Shown here piece after piece: positions 24,693 to 33,433 of a stretch of DNA of 64,000 nt (within the stretch, counting starts at the first letter, position 1; every line of letters starts with the position of its first letter). The position numbers and the translations under genes were made by a program. The stretch covers positions 682,001 to 746,000 of the forward strand of contig NZ_CP017688.1 of the NCBI RefSeq assembly GCF_001831475.1, in the 5' to 3' direction. This stretch comes from Flavobacterium crassostreae (GTDB lineage: Bacteria > Bacteroidota > Bacteroidia > Flavobacteriales > Flavobacteriaceae). The notes under the pieces are model-generated. The model was not told the origin of the DNA, did no database searches, and saw only the letters and a program-made list of their open reading frames with translations.

Positions 24693-25427
24693 TTAAATTT
24701 TTATTCCTTTTACTACTGCGTTTTCGGCCTTTTCTACCAACTCCTCAAAAGAAAACGCACTTACCTTTAATGGATGGTGTATGGCAAAGGTAAGGCGATT
24801 TCCTAAACCAACAGGAAAAAAACCAAATTTTACCATTTTCCAAGAATTATTAATACTCACCGGAACCACATAGGCAGACGGAGCATATTTACACAATATT
24901 TTTAATCCGCTTTGCGCAAAAGGCTTTGGATGGCCGGTTTTGCTACGGGTCCCTTCCGGGAAAATCACCGCAGAACGACGGTTTTTTTCAATATATTGCG
25001 ACAATCCTTTTATTGCAGGTATCGCTTGTTTGGGATCTTTGCGATCAATTAGTACCGACCCGCCGTGGGTTAAATTATACGAAACACTTGGAATACCGGA
25101 TCCCAACTCTTTTTTACTAACAAATTTACAATGAAAACGTCTTAAATACCAGATCATTGCCACAATATCATACATGCTTTGGTGGTTGCAAACAAAAATT
25201 ATAGGCACGCCTTTTGGAATGTTCTCTATGCCTTCAAAGTGGTATCTAGTCCCTATTAAGTTGGTGCATTTTACCAAAAAAAAATTCAGATAATCCACAC
25301 TTTTTTTGTGCGCCTGATAACCAAACACATTAAAACAAACCCACTGAATGGGATGGAACACCACTAATGTAAGCCCAAAAAGTAAGTAATAAATTACGGA
25401 TATTGGGTAGGAAAGAAGTTTTTGCAT
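24693..25427 (-). CDS. plsC: 1-acyl-sn-glycerol-3-phosphate acyltransferase
   Basis: The 244-residue enzyme has an N-terminal membrane segment and the acyltransferase blocks NHQSMYD (H-x4-D catalytic pair), the RKDPKQ region and FPEGTRS. It esterifies lysophosphatidic acid to phosphatidic acid at the inner membrane. The start is the ATG at 25427. A GTG extension to 25445 would run into the TACTTTTG promoter element at 25445-25452. It heads an apparent operon with the desaturase and is divergent from rnpA. A second PlsC-like protein is encoded at 57860-58609. Confidence 0.92.
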   Translation of the reverse strand: MQKLLSYPISVIYYLLFGLTLVVFHPIQWVCFNVFGYQAHKKSVDYLNFFLVKCTNLIGTRYHFEGIENIPKGVPIIFVCNHQSMYDIVAMIWYLRRFHCKFVSKKELGSGIPSVSYNLTHGGSVLIDRKDPKQAIPAIKGLSQYIEKNRRSAVIFPEGTRSKTGHPKPFAQSGLKILCKYAPSAYVVPVSINNSWKMVKFGFFPVGLGNRLTFAIHHPLKVSAFSFEELVEKAENAVVKGIKI

Positions 25428-25444
25428 GCTTAAAAAATTAACCA

Positions 25445-25452
25445 CAAAAGTA
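25445..25452 (-). promoter_or_regulatory. Candidate -7 promoter element for plsC-desaturase
   Basis: The minus strand reads TACTTTTG, an exact TAnnTTTG, 17 bp before the plsC ATG. It argues against the upstream GTG as start. Confidence 0.45.
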
Positions 25453-25512
25453 CTAAATATATTTTTTAGTGCTATTTAATTCCTAAACAATAATAGGTTT
25501 GGCGTTTAATTG

Positions 25513-25520
25513 TACCTTTG
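25513..25520 (+). promoter_or_regulatory. Candidate -7 promoter element for rnpA
   Basis: TACCTTTG matches TAnnTTTG and lies 31 bp before the rnpA ATG at 25552. The frame upstream of that ATG overlaps this element, supporting the later start. Confidence 0.45.
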
Positions 25521-25551
25521 TGACCTACAAATTAGTGCCTTTTTTATAAAA

Positions 25552-25935
25552 ATGAATTTCAGCTATCCTAAACAAGAAAAATTAAAAAGTAAAAACACCA
25601 TTGATTTACTCTTTTCAGAAGGCAAATCCGTGTCCAAATATCCGTTGCGTTTGGTTTACTATTCTGGAGACACCACCGAGGATTTAAAAATAAAAATGGG
25701 AGTTTCGGTTTCTAAAAAACACTTCAAGAAAGCCGTAGACAGAAACCGCTATAAACGCATCCTCAGAGAAACCTACCGCCTAAATAAGCATCTATTGGTG
25801 GACGCACTAGACAAACCCCATGCCTTTATGTTGTTTTATCAAACCAAAGAAAAATGGACCTATGATGCCATCCATACCAAAACCATACAGCTCTTTGAAA
25901 AGTTTGTAGCCCAAACTACAAAAAAAGAAGACTAG
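25552..25935 (+). CDS. rnpA: Ribonuclease P protein component
   Basis: The 127-residue basic protein shows the RnpA pattern: LKSKNTIDLLFSEGKS, KMGVSVSKKHFKKAVDRNRYKRILRE with the RNR helix, and a C-terminal helix. It binds the RNase P RNA and assists 5' processing of tRNA precursors. The start at 25552 matches the family N-terminus; an upstream start at 25510 would add an unrelated 14 residues over the promoter. rpmH and the dnaA region, its neighbours in many bacteria, are not present here. Confidence 0.93.
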   Translation: MNFSYPKQEKLKSKNTIDLLFSEGKSVSKYPLRLVYYSGDTTEDLKIKMGVSVSKKHFKKAVDRNRYKRILRETYRLNKHLLVDALDKPHAFMLFYQTKEKWTYDAIHTKTIQLFEKFVAQTTKKED

Positions 25936-26166
25936 CATCCCTATTTTTTGTATTTTTAGCCTATAAATCCGATCCATCACGGAGTTCTAAATTTGTCTTT
26001 AGTAGTATTTTTTTTGCTTGATGCAAAAAAGATAGCGCTACGTATTACAAATTCTATAGTTTCTCCAAGGGATATATATTGGTACTAGTTTTAGATTGGC
26101 ATGTAGCATCATCTTAACTAGCACGGCCGGATTTAGTATAAAATTTAAGACCAAAAAAACAAAACA

Positions 26167-27801
26167 ATGCATTCTTACTTTAAAAAAAAATACCTTATCC
26201 CTATTGCTGCTTCGGCATTTTTGATAGTTGGCACGAGCTTCAAAAATGATTTTTTTGAAATTGCCAAGCAAATAGAAATTTTTACTACTCTGTTTAAAGA
26301 ACTCAACACCAATTATGTAGACCAAACCAATCCGGGAGAACTGATGGACAAAGCCATTAAAGGCATGCTCTCTAGTTTGGATCCATACACGGTTTATTTT
26401 AATGAGCAAGACGTACTCAAATTTAAAATTAACAATACCGGCGAATACACCGGAATAGGTGCTATCATTAATCGCAAAGAGGGAACTATTATTATCCGAG
26501 AAGTATTTAAAGGTTTTCCGGCTGATAAAGCAGGTATCCAACCAGGAGACGAAATAACCAAAATAAATGACGTGCTATTGTCGGATTTTAAAGCCGATGC
26601 TTCGGAATTGTTAAAAGGAGGCAAAAACACCAAAATTGCCATTACCTATACCCGACAAGGCAAAACCAATACCACCGAGATTATTCTGGATGAAGTAGAG
26701 GTAAAATCGGTGCCTTTTTTTGCAAAAATTGATGCTACAACGGGATATATCGCAATCGAACATTTTAACAAAAAAGCATCCAACGAAACTAGAGCTGCTC
26801 TAGAAGCTTTAAAAAAACAAGGTGCCGAAAGAATTGTTTTAGACCTTCGTGGCAATCCTGGCGGTTTATTAAATGAAGCCGTTGCTATTTGCAACCTCTT
26901 TGTAGCCAAGGATGAAATTATTGTTACCACAAAATCCAAAATTGAGAAACACAACAACACCTACAAAACAACCTTTGATCCTGTAGACACACAAATTCCA
27001 TTGGTAATCCTGATTGATGCCCGAAGCGCCTCTGCATCAGAAATTGTTTCTGGAGCCTTGCAGGATCTAGATCGAGCGGTGGTTATAGGTGGCAGGAGCT
27101 ACGGAAAAGGATTGGTACAAAAACCCATTAACCTGACCTATGACACCCAACTAAAAGTTACTATATCTAGATACTACACGCCTTCAGGCCGATGCATCCA
27201 AGCCTTAGACTATACCCATAAAGACAAAAATGGCGCTGCTATTAGAACCGAAGAAAAAAACTACAATGCCTTTAAAACTCGTAACGGAAGAACCGTTTAT
27301 GATGGCGGTGGCATTCTGCCAGACATTCTATTAGAAGATCCTGGTAGCAAAGCCATTTTGGATGCGCTCCAAAAAAACGATGGCATATTTAATTACGCTA
27401 CCCAATACTATCATAAACACCCGAATTTAGGCAGCAAAATACCCAATATTACTGCAACGGATTACCAAGATTTTAAGCAATTTTTAAAATCCGGAAAATA
27501 CGCTTTTGATACCCAAACCATAGTGGCCTTAAAAAACACATTGGAGGTTGCCAAAAAAGAAAAGATAGATGCAACCATTAAATTAGAATACGACCAACTA
27601 TTGCAAAGTATAGAAAAAAGTCAAGAAACTTTGTTGGACAAAAATCAAGAAAAAATTAAAAGCGTACTGGTCGAGGAAATTCTTAAAAGATACCAATACC
27701 AAGAAGGGCTTTACCACTATTATTTGGAGCATAGTCCCGAGATTCAAAAAGCAGTAACCCTTTTGAAGGATCCCCAAGCTTACGCTAAAATTTTGAAGTA
27801 A
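26167..27801 (+). CDS. S41-family C-terminal processing protease
   Basis: The 544 residues have an N-terminal export signal/anchor (LIPIAASAFLIVGTSF) and a PDZ domain at about 95-170 (GIGAIINRKEG, GDEITKIND). The protease core has the nucleophile serine in ARSASASEIVSGAL and the general-base lysine in SYGKGLVQ. A long C-terminal helical region follows. CtpA/Prc-type enzymes trim or degrade periplasmic proteins. The 231 bp upstream (25936-26166) show no gene. It converges on elaA with 39 bp between the stops and no obvious terminator. Confidence 0.92.
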   Translation: MHSYFKKKYLIPIAASAFLIVGTSFKNDFFEIAKQIEIFTTLFKELNTNYVDQTNPGELMDKAIKGMLSSLDPYTVYFNEQDVLKFKINNTGEYTGIGAIINRKEGTIIIREVFKGFPADKAGIQPGDEITKINDVLLSDFKADASELLKGGKNTKIAITYTRQGKTNTTEIILDEVEVKSVPFFAKIDATTGYIAIEHFNKKASNETRAALEALKKQGAERIVLDLRGNPGGLLNEAVAICNLFVAKDEIIVTTKSKIEKHNNTYKTTFDPVDTQIPLVILIDARSASASEIVSGALQDLDRAVVIGGRSYGKGLVQKPINLTYDTQLKVTISRYYTPSGRCIQALDYTHKDKNGAAIRTEEKNYNAFKTRNGRTVYDGGGILPDILLEDPGSKAILDALQKNDGIFNYATQYYHKHPNLGSKIPNITATDYQDFKQFLKSGKYAFDTQTIVALKNTLEVAKKEKIDATIKLEYDQLLQSIEKSQETLLDKNQEKIKSVLVEEILKRYQYQEGLYHYYLEHSPEIQKAVTLLKDPQAYAKILK

Positions 27802-27840
27802 AAAAAGACTCCCGATATGTTTTAGAGCTATACCAAACCC

Positions 27841-28287
27841 CTAATCTTTTGTCATTTGAAGATGGGGTATGCCATCTTCTAGATACATCGCACTAGTTGG
27901 CACAAATCCATGACTTTCGTAAAATTTTTGCAAATACTGCTGTGCTCCTATGGTGATTTTGGTAGTTTTAAAATGCGTGGCAATACCCGCAATGGCGTGA
28001 CGCATTAATTCTTGCCCCCATTTTCTATCCCTAAAATTGGAGGCTACCACTACCCTACCTATAGAGGCATTTGGATAACTAATCCCTGCTTCTAAAAGAC
28101 GGGCGTGCGCTACAATAGCGCCTTTGTAAGTTGCAAATAAATGCAAAGCCAACTTATCTTTGGAGTCTATATCTAGATAAACACAGTTTTGTTCTACCAC
28201 AAATACTTGACTACGGAGTTGTAATAAATCATATAATTCATTTACCGTAAGTGCCTCAAAAGGCTTTGTTTGCCATTGTAATGCCAT
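27841..28287 (-). CDS. elaA: ElaA-type GNAT N-acetyltransferase
   Basis: The 148-residue protein starts with the ElaA signature: WQTKPFEALTVNELYDLLQLR followed by QVFVVEQNCVYLDIDSKD. It contains the acetyl-CoA binding segment IGRVVVASNFRDRKWGQELM. Its substrate is not established. The neighbouring lipoprotein gene is 48 bp upstream on the same strand. Confidence 0.88.
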   Translation of the reverse strand: MALQWQTKPFEALTVNELYDLLQLRSQVFVVEQNCVYLDIDSKDKLALHLFATYKGAIVAHARLLEAGISYPNASIGRVVVASNFRDRKWGQELMRHAIAGIATHFKTTKITIGAQQYLQKFYESHGFVPTSAMYLEDGIPHLQMTKD

Positions 28288-28335
28288 CGCTATTGTTTTT
28301 TTGAGTGGGTTATAAAATCCAAAAATACCCTTTAA

Positions 28336-29313
28336 TTATTTATCCATAACCTGTACCGATTTTATGATGGCTTCGAGCTCGTGCATAAGATCTCTTTTTT
28401 CTTTAGACGGAGAGTAACAAAACCCTTCTAAAATCCAGGCACTATTGTTTTTGGGGTCCATCAACGCATACGTAATAAAAGGTCCAGACATAAAATCATT
28501 CTTTAAAACCCAAGTGCCTTTCATCTCGTAGGCCAATTTTCCATCCAGTTGTATCTTAAAAAAATAGGGCGCATAGGCTTCTTCGGTGATCATGGCCGTA
28601 TCGGGCTCTTTGCCATGGATGTATAAGTTGCCAATAGAATCTCGGGCTTTAATAAGAGATGCTACGAGATTTTCTTTGCTAATATTTGATGACAGAGGTA
28701 TTTTATAGAGCAACAAACTACTGTTACCGCTTACAATTTCTTTTTTGAACCAAATAAAATTAGTTTGCTCTAATACGCACTGGTAGTTTTCTGGAATTTG
28801 AATTTTGAGTTGAAATTTATTCTTTGCTTTTTTGGCATTCGATAAAGAGTTCCGAATCAAAAGTTGGCTTTCTTTAATTTCGGTCGCTTTGATGGTTTGA
28901 ATAATTTCGGGGGCTTTATTTTCAATTATTTTTATAATAGCAGCGGTAGATTTGCCCGAAATACAAAAGATGTTTTTGGCCTTGGCATGGGTGTCTTTCT
29001 TTATATAAAAATGGTTTTGCGCATCTCTTTTTATCAATATAATATTGCGGCTGTCTGCTATAAAGCCTTCCATCAATTTTACTGGATATTGGTTGATGGT
29101 AAATAGCGGCTCCTCTTGAGGCAAGCCAATTACTGGCGAAGCAAATTTATTACGGATGCTGTCTCCCACTTCGCCATTCCAGAGTTGGTCTTCAATGAGT
29201 ATCGAAATGGTATTGATTGGATTGGTTGCTTGGGTACTATTCTTGGCATTTTCTTTTTGACAAGAATAAAACAACAAGGCCAACAAAACAACTAAAAAGG
29301 GAGAATGGATCAT
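28336..29313 (-). CDS. DUF4837-type lipoprotein
   Basis: This 325-residue protein begins with a lipoprotein signal (LALLFYSC). The mature part has the ordered strands and helices I associate with the Bacteroidota DUF4837 family: SILIEDQLWNGEVGDSIRNK early, the central RDSIGNLYIHGKEPDTA, and the late MKGTWVLKNDFMSGPFITYA. Function is unknown. The gene sits 45 bp downstream of an MltD-like transglycosylase gene, so a role in the cell envelope is plausible from context. Confidence 0.75.
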   Translation of the reverse strand: MIHSPFLVVLLALLFYSCQKENAKNSTQATNPINTISILIEDQLWNGEVGDSIRNKFASPVIGLPQEEPLFTINQYPVKLMEGFIADSRNIILIKRDAQNHFYIKKDTHAKAKNIFCISGKSTAAIIKIIENKAPEIIQTIKATEIKESQLLIRNSLSNAKKAKNKFQLKIQIPENYQCVLEQTNFIWFKKEIVSGNSSLLLYKIPLSSNISKENLVASLIKARDSIGNLYIHGKEPDTAMITEEAYAPYFFKIQLDGKLAYEMKGTWVLKNDFMSGPFITYALMDPKNNSAWILEGFCYSPSKEKRDLMHELEAIIKSVQVMDK

Positions 29314-29358
29314 TTGGAACAGTTTATAAACAAAACCCTTTGGTGCAAAACATTGGTT

Positions 29359-30849
29359 TTATCTCTTGATTCGTAGTTTCATACCGGGCTTTATAGCTTC
29401 ACCGCGAATACCGTTCCATTTTTTTAAATCTACGATAGAAACTCCAGAATATTTTTTGGCAATACTATACAAAGAGTCGCCTTTTTTAACCGAATAGCTT
29501 TTGTTAGCTGCTACACTAGCTCGTTGGGACACTCTTAATTTGCGTCCAGCAGTAATGGTATTGGTTCTTAGAGCATTCCATTTTTTTAAATTAGCAACGC
29601 TAACGTGGTATTTTCGGGCTATTGCACCTAGATTATCTCCAGAGCGTATGGTATGGTATCTAGCGGCCAGATTGCGGCTTTGTCGATCTATTGTGGGGGT
29701 TGCTTTGGCTACTTGGGAGCGGGGTTGTTCTTTTAGCTTTTCTTGGTGATTCGCATAGGCATAAATTTTTTCTTCGTTAGATACAAAAACGGCTATTTTT
29801 GATTTTGGTAATCTCAAATAGTGGTCGTCTTGCTCGTAAACCGGAATAACTTCTAGTTTGTAAGACGGATTCAGTGCCTGCAATTGGGGTACCGAAACGT
29901 CTAACAAATTAGAAATTTGTTGGAACGATAGCTGTTGTCTAATTCTTACGGTATCGGTGGCAAAATGGGGTATTATGGCCTCTTCTGGCACAATGCCGTG
30001 TTCTTTATGGTATTCATAAAGATACATGGTAGCCAAAAAAGCAGGAACATATCCTTGGGTTTCTTTGGGTAGTTTTTTGCGGATATTCCAATAATTTTGT
30101 TTTCCACCAGATCTTCGGATGGCCTTAGAGACGTTTCCGGGGCCAGAGTTATACGATGCCAAAACCAACTCCCAATCTCCAAAAATGCCATGCATTCTAG
30201 ACATATATTTGGCCGCAGCTGCGGTGGCTTTTAGTGGATCACTGCGCTCGTCTATGTAGGAGTCAATGTGTAAATCGTACTGTTTTCCGGTTTGGTACAT
30301 AAATTGCCAAAGGCCAGTTGCTCCCATTCTGGAGACTGCTTTTGGATTCAAGGCCGATTCTACAATGGCGAGGTATTTTATCTCTAATGGAACATTTTCT
30401 TTGGCAAAGGCTGCTTCAAAAATGGGAAAATAATATTGGGAAAGCCCCATCAATTTACCAAAAGATTTTTTGCGGTATTTTAAATAGGCTTTGATGATGT
30501 TCTCTAAACTTGGATGGTATTCTATCCTAAAAGGAGATTTTGCATTCATGGCCTTCAGCCTAGATTTTAAGACACTTGTGGGCAGGTCATAGGCTACTTT
30601 TTTATCAAAATCAATGTTTTGAATATCTGCGGTAAGCTCCTCAAATAAATCCAGATTGTTTAGCTCGGTCATCCATAGGCTATCTACGCATAGGGCTATT
30701 TCATCTTTTACAAAAGTGCTTTTTATAGAATCTAGGTACGAGAGAGAACTAGCGTGCTTAAATATATCTTTTGGAACTGTTCGTTGTTGTGAGAATACAG
30801 GAGCCGAAATAAGCAATAATAAGGCACAAGTGGTATTTTTTAAAAACAT
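29359..30849 (-). CDS. mltD: Membrane-bound lytic murein transglycosylase D-like, two LysM domains
   Basis: The 496-residue exported protein (signal ending APVFSQQ) has an SLT domain at about 150-290: IVESALNPKAVSRMGATGLWQFM with its catalytic Glu, ASYNSGPGNV and QGYVPAFLATMYL. Two LysM peptidoglycan-binding modules form the C-terminus (about 400-445 and 450-495; SGDNLGAIARKYHVS and KGDSLYSIAKKYS). It cleaves glycan strands to 1,6-anhydro products in the periplasm. The architecture is like MltD of E. coli without an obvious lipobox. Confidence 0.92.
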   Translation of the reverse strand: MFLKNTTCALLLLISAPVFSQQRTVPKDIFKHASSLSYLDSIKSTFVKDEIALCVDSLWMTELNNLDLFEELTADIQNIDFDKKVAYDLPTSVLKSRLKAMNAKSPFRIEYHPSLENIIKAYLKYRKKSFGKLMGLSQYYFPIFEAAFAKENVPLEIKYLAIVESALNPKAVSRMGATGLWQFMYQTGKQYDLHIDSYIDERSDPLKATAAAAKYMSRMHGIFGDWELVLASYNSGPGNVSKAIRRSGGKQNYWNIRKKLPKETQGYVPAFLATMYLYEYHKEHGIVPEEAIIPHFATDTVRIRQQLSFQQISNLLDVSVPQLQALNPSYKLEVIPVYEQDDHYLRLPKSKIAVFVSNEEKIYAYANHQEKLKEQPRSQVAKATPTIDRQSRNLAARYHTIRSGDNLGAIARKYHVSVANLKKWNALRTNTITAGRKLRVSQRASVAANKSYSVKKGDSLYSIAKKYSGVSIVDLKKWNGIRGEAIKPGMKLRIKR

Positions 30850-30963
30850 AATTTTAATTTCAATAGGGGCGTATAAAAGGCAATTATACCATTTTTTTTA
30901 CAAACCCCTAGTGTTGAAATCAAAAAAATATTTTTTGTGTTTTTATAAAATACTAACAATCCA

Positions 30964-32154
30964 TTAGTTATCTAATATTGCTGCAATTCCTGGAAGTGTT
31001 TTTCCTTCTAGCATTTCGAGCATTGCACCGCCTCCGGTAGATACATAACTCATTTTGTCTTCTAAATTAAATTGTTTTACTGCAGCAACAGAATCACCTC
31101 CGCCTACTAACGAGAAAGCGCCGTTTTGAGTAGCCTTGGCTATACTATTTCCTAAAGCTATCGTTCCTTTGGCAAAAGCATCCATTTCGAAAACACCTAA
31201 TGGCCCGTTCCAAAGAATGGTTTTGGACTCCAAAAGCACTTTTTCAAAAATAACTAAAGACTCCGGACCTACATCCAGCCCTTGCCATCCGTCTGGAATT
31301 TGGTTGGCAGCAACAATTTGGGTTTTGGCGTCGTTAGAAAAACTATCTGCAGCTACCACATCTACGGGTAAGTGAATTTGTACGCCTTTTTCTTTGGCTA
31401 GTTGTAGTATTTCTAAGGCCAATTCTTGTTTGTCGTCTTCGCAAATAGAATTGCCTATTTTTCCTCCCAAGGCTTTTACAAAGGTAAAAGTCATACCGCC
31501 ACCTATTATTATGTGGTCTACTTTGTCTAGTATGTTTTCTATAACGGTTATTTTAGAAGATACCTTGGAGCCTCCTAAAATTGCTGTTACTGGTTTTTGG
31601 CTGTTTTTAAGCACTCTATTTAAACTTTCTATCTCTTTGGCTAGCAAGGTTCCAAAACATTTTTGGTTAGCAAAGAACTGCGCTATAATAGTGGTAGAAG
31701 CATGCGCTCGGTGTGCCGTACCAAAGGCATCATTTACATAGATATCACCTAAAGAAGCGAGTGCTTTTGCAAAAGCGAGGTCTCCGGCTTCTTCTTCGGG
31801 ATGAAAACGCAAATTTTCTAACAATAAAACGGTTCCAGGCTGTAGATTAGATGCGGCTTTTTGTGCGGCTTCACCGACACAATCTGCAACAAATTCTACG
31901 GTAACTCCAAGTATAGCCGAAACGGTGTTTACTATGTGTTTTAAAGAATATTTCTCTTGAATCCCTTTTGGTCTGCCCAAATGTGACATCAAAATCACAC
32001 TACCGCCTTGTGACAAAATAGCGTCAATGGTGGGTTTGGCAGCCTCAATACGCGTGGCATCAGTTACTTGAAAATTTTCGTCCAAAGGAACATTAAAATC
32101 AACACGAATAAGGGCTTTTTTATTTTTAAAATTAAAATCGCGTAACGTTTTCAT
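30964..32154 (-). CDS. pgk: Phosphoglycerate kinase
   Basis: PGK transfers the phosphate of 1,3-bisphosphoglycerate to ADP in glycolysis. The 396-residue protein shows [51 protein letters not shown], the hinge [13 protein letters not shown] and the nucleotide loop [10 protein letters not shown], and ends in [16 protein letters not shown]. All substrate-binding residues seem present. It is transcribed alone; an exact -7 element lies at 32191-32198. Confidence 0.97.
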   Translation of the reverse strand: MKTLRDFNFKNKKALIRVDFNVPLDENFQVTDATRIEAAKPTIDAILSQGGSVILMSHLGRPKGIQEKYSLKHIVNTVSAILGVTVEFVADCVGEAAQKAASNLQPGTVLLLENLRFHPEEEAGDLAFAKALASLGDIYVNDAFGTAHRAHASTTIIAQFFANQKCFGTLLAKEIESLNRVLKNSQKPVTAILGGSKVSSKITVIENILDKVDHIIIGGGMTFTFVKALGGKIGNSICEDDKQELALEILQLAKEKGVQIHLPVDVVAADSFSNDAKTQIVAANQIPDGWQGLDVGPESLVIFEKVLLESKTILWNGPLGVFEMDAFAKGTIALGNSIAKATQNGAFSLVGGGDSVAAVKQFNLEDKMSYVSTGGGAMLEMLEGKTLPGIAAILDN

Positions 32155-32190
32155 CTTATTTTTGTTTTTTAGTTTTTATTCAAAGAGCTA

Positions 32191-32198
32191 CAAATATA
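32191..32198 (-). promoter_or_regulatory. Candidate -7 promoter element for pgk
   Basis: The minus strand reads TATATTTG, matching TAnnTTTG. A TTG lies 23 bp further upstream, a slightly long spacing. The predicted leader is about 30 nt. Confidence 0.45.
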
Positions 32199-32366
32199 GC
32201 ATTTTGCCGGCTTTTGAATTACAAAAAAAACACAAAACAAACCCAAAAGTAGCTTGCACTTGTTTTTGTAACTATTCTGGGCAAGAATACAATTTAAATA
32301 CCTTCCAGAAAAGAAAAAGTCTAGCATTGGGAACCAACTAGTACTTCTTTTTTAAAAAATATGGGG

Positions 32367-32396
32367 TATAAAAAATGCGGTAGAATATACCGCATT
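32367..32396 (-). terminator. Terminator downstream of the sprF-like gene
   Basis: AATGCGGTA (32374-32382) pairs with TACCGCATT (32388-32396) over a 5-nt loop. Read on the minus strand the stem runs straight into TTTTTATA. It would end the sprC-sprD-sprB-sprF transcript. The rest of the 32155-32416 gap holds only the pgk promoter and A/T-rich DNA. Confidence 0.8.
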
Positions 32397-32416
32397 GTAT
32401 TTATTATGTATAAAAA

Positions 32417-33391
32417 TTAGTCGTGAACTGGTCCTTGTGTACACGGACAATTACTGATGCCTTGCAAGAAATCAAACCCTAAGGTAATCATGTGGGTTCC
32501 GGAATTAAATGACGAAAGCGCATTGAAGGTTACTTGATACGAATATCCAAAGTAAAATTTGGATTTTTGAAAACCAGCCATTGGTCCTAAATTAAGTGGT
32601 TTCATGGGTTGGTCGTTTAAGAAACGGTAGGACGCTCCAATCCAGTAGTAATCTTCGTAACGATTGTATTTTCTATACTTAAAATTGACATCCGTACTGG
32701 ATCTTTTGTCACTAGCAAAATATTGAAAAAATACAGATGGTTCTAGCTCTACACGGTTGGTAGATCCTTTAAAAACCATACCACTATAAATTTGGTAATT
32801 GCGCAGTAAGTTAGGCTCTACTCCCGAAAATTTTACGGTGTTTTTATCTAAAATATTACTGGCATTAAAAGCGGCATAGAACCCTTTGTTACGGTACAAA
32901 GCACTCACATCAAAGTTGCTATTTGTTGTAAAACGATTGTCTGTAATGCTGGGGTCTAAAACGGGATGTTCATAATCCGTATTAAATTCATTTATATCAA
33001 TCTTAAAGTTATTATAGTTATACGATAGTCCGAAAGATAGGTATTGCTTGGAGTAATAATCTAAAATTAAATGGTGTGCAAAAGAAACCTTGGCTCCAGT
33101 TTGGCGGGTGTAGCCATTTTTATCATTATACACAGAGATACCTACTCCAGAACGGTCTAAAACTCTAAAATCTGCATAGAGTGATTGGTTGTCGGGCGCC
33201 TCTTTTATGCCTACCCACTGAGTCAAACCATTAACTCGGATCCGGAAGTTATCTCCAATACCTGCATAAGTAGGCGAAATAACAAAAGGGTTGTCTGAAA
33301 GATACTGTGTAAATACTGGCAAATTTAACTCCTGACTGTAGCTAGATGTAGTTACAGTCAAAAGTAAAAAAGATATTAGTAATTTTTTCAT
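32417..33391 (-). CDS. sprF: PorP/SprF-family T9SS outer-membrane protein
   Basis: The 324-residue protein has a signal peptide (TTSSYSQ) and the PorP/SprF pattern: LPVFTQYLSDNPFVISPTYAG at the N-terminus, NGLTQWVGIKEAPDNQSLYAD, GVGISVYNDKNG, and amphipathic strands to the end. PorP/SprF proteins form outer-membrane barrels that handle one T9SS substrate and keep it at the cell surface. In F. johnsoniae SprF is needed for SprB. It lies 42 bp downstream of the giant adhesin gene, as expected for a cognate pair. Confidence 0.9.
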   Translation of the reverse strand: MKKLLISFLLLTVTTSSYSQELNLPVFTQYLSDNPFVISPTYAGIGDNFRIRVNGLTQWVGIKEAPDNQSLYADFRVLDRSGVGISVYNDKNGYTRQTGAKVSFAHHLILDYYSKQYLSFGLSYNYNNFKIDINEFNTDYEHPVLDPSITDNRFTTNSNFDVSALYRNKGFYAAFNASNILDKNTVKFSGVEPNLLRNYQIYSGMVFKGSTNRVELEPSVFFQYFASDKRSSTDVNFKYRKYNRYEDYYWIGASYRFLNDQPMKPLNLGPMAGFQKSKFYFGYSYQVTFNALSSFNSGTHMITLGFDFLQGISNCPCTQGPVHD

Positions 33392-33433
33392 GATTCTATT
33401 TTTAATGGCTAGCTAAACATATTCGTTATCCGG

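Noticed and set aside
26038-26541. Minus-strand 167-codon open frame at the start of the S41 protease gene
   Set aside because: It overlaps the N-terminal half of a well-supported protease and encodes an unlikely Phe/Cys-rich sequence.
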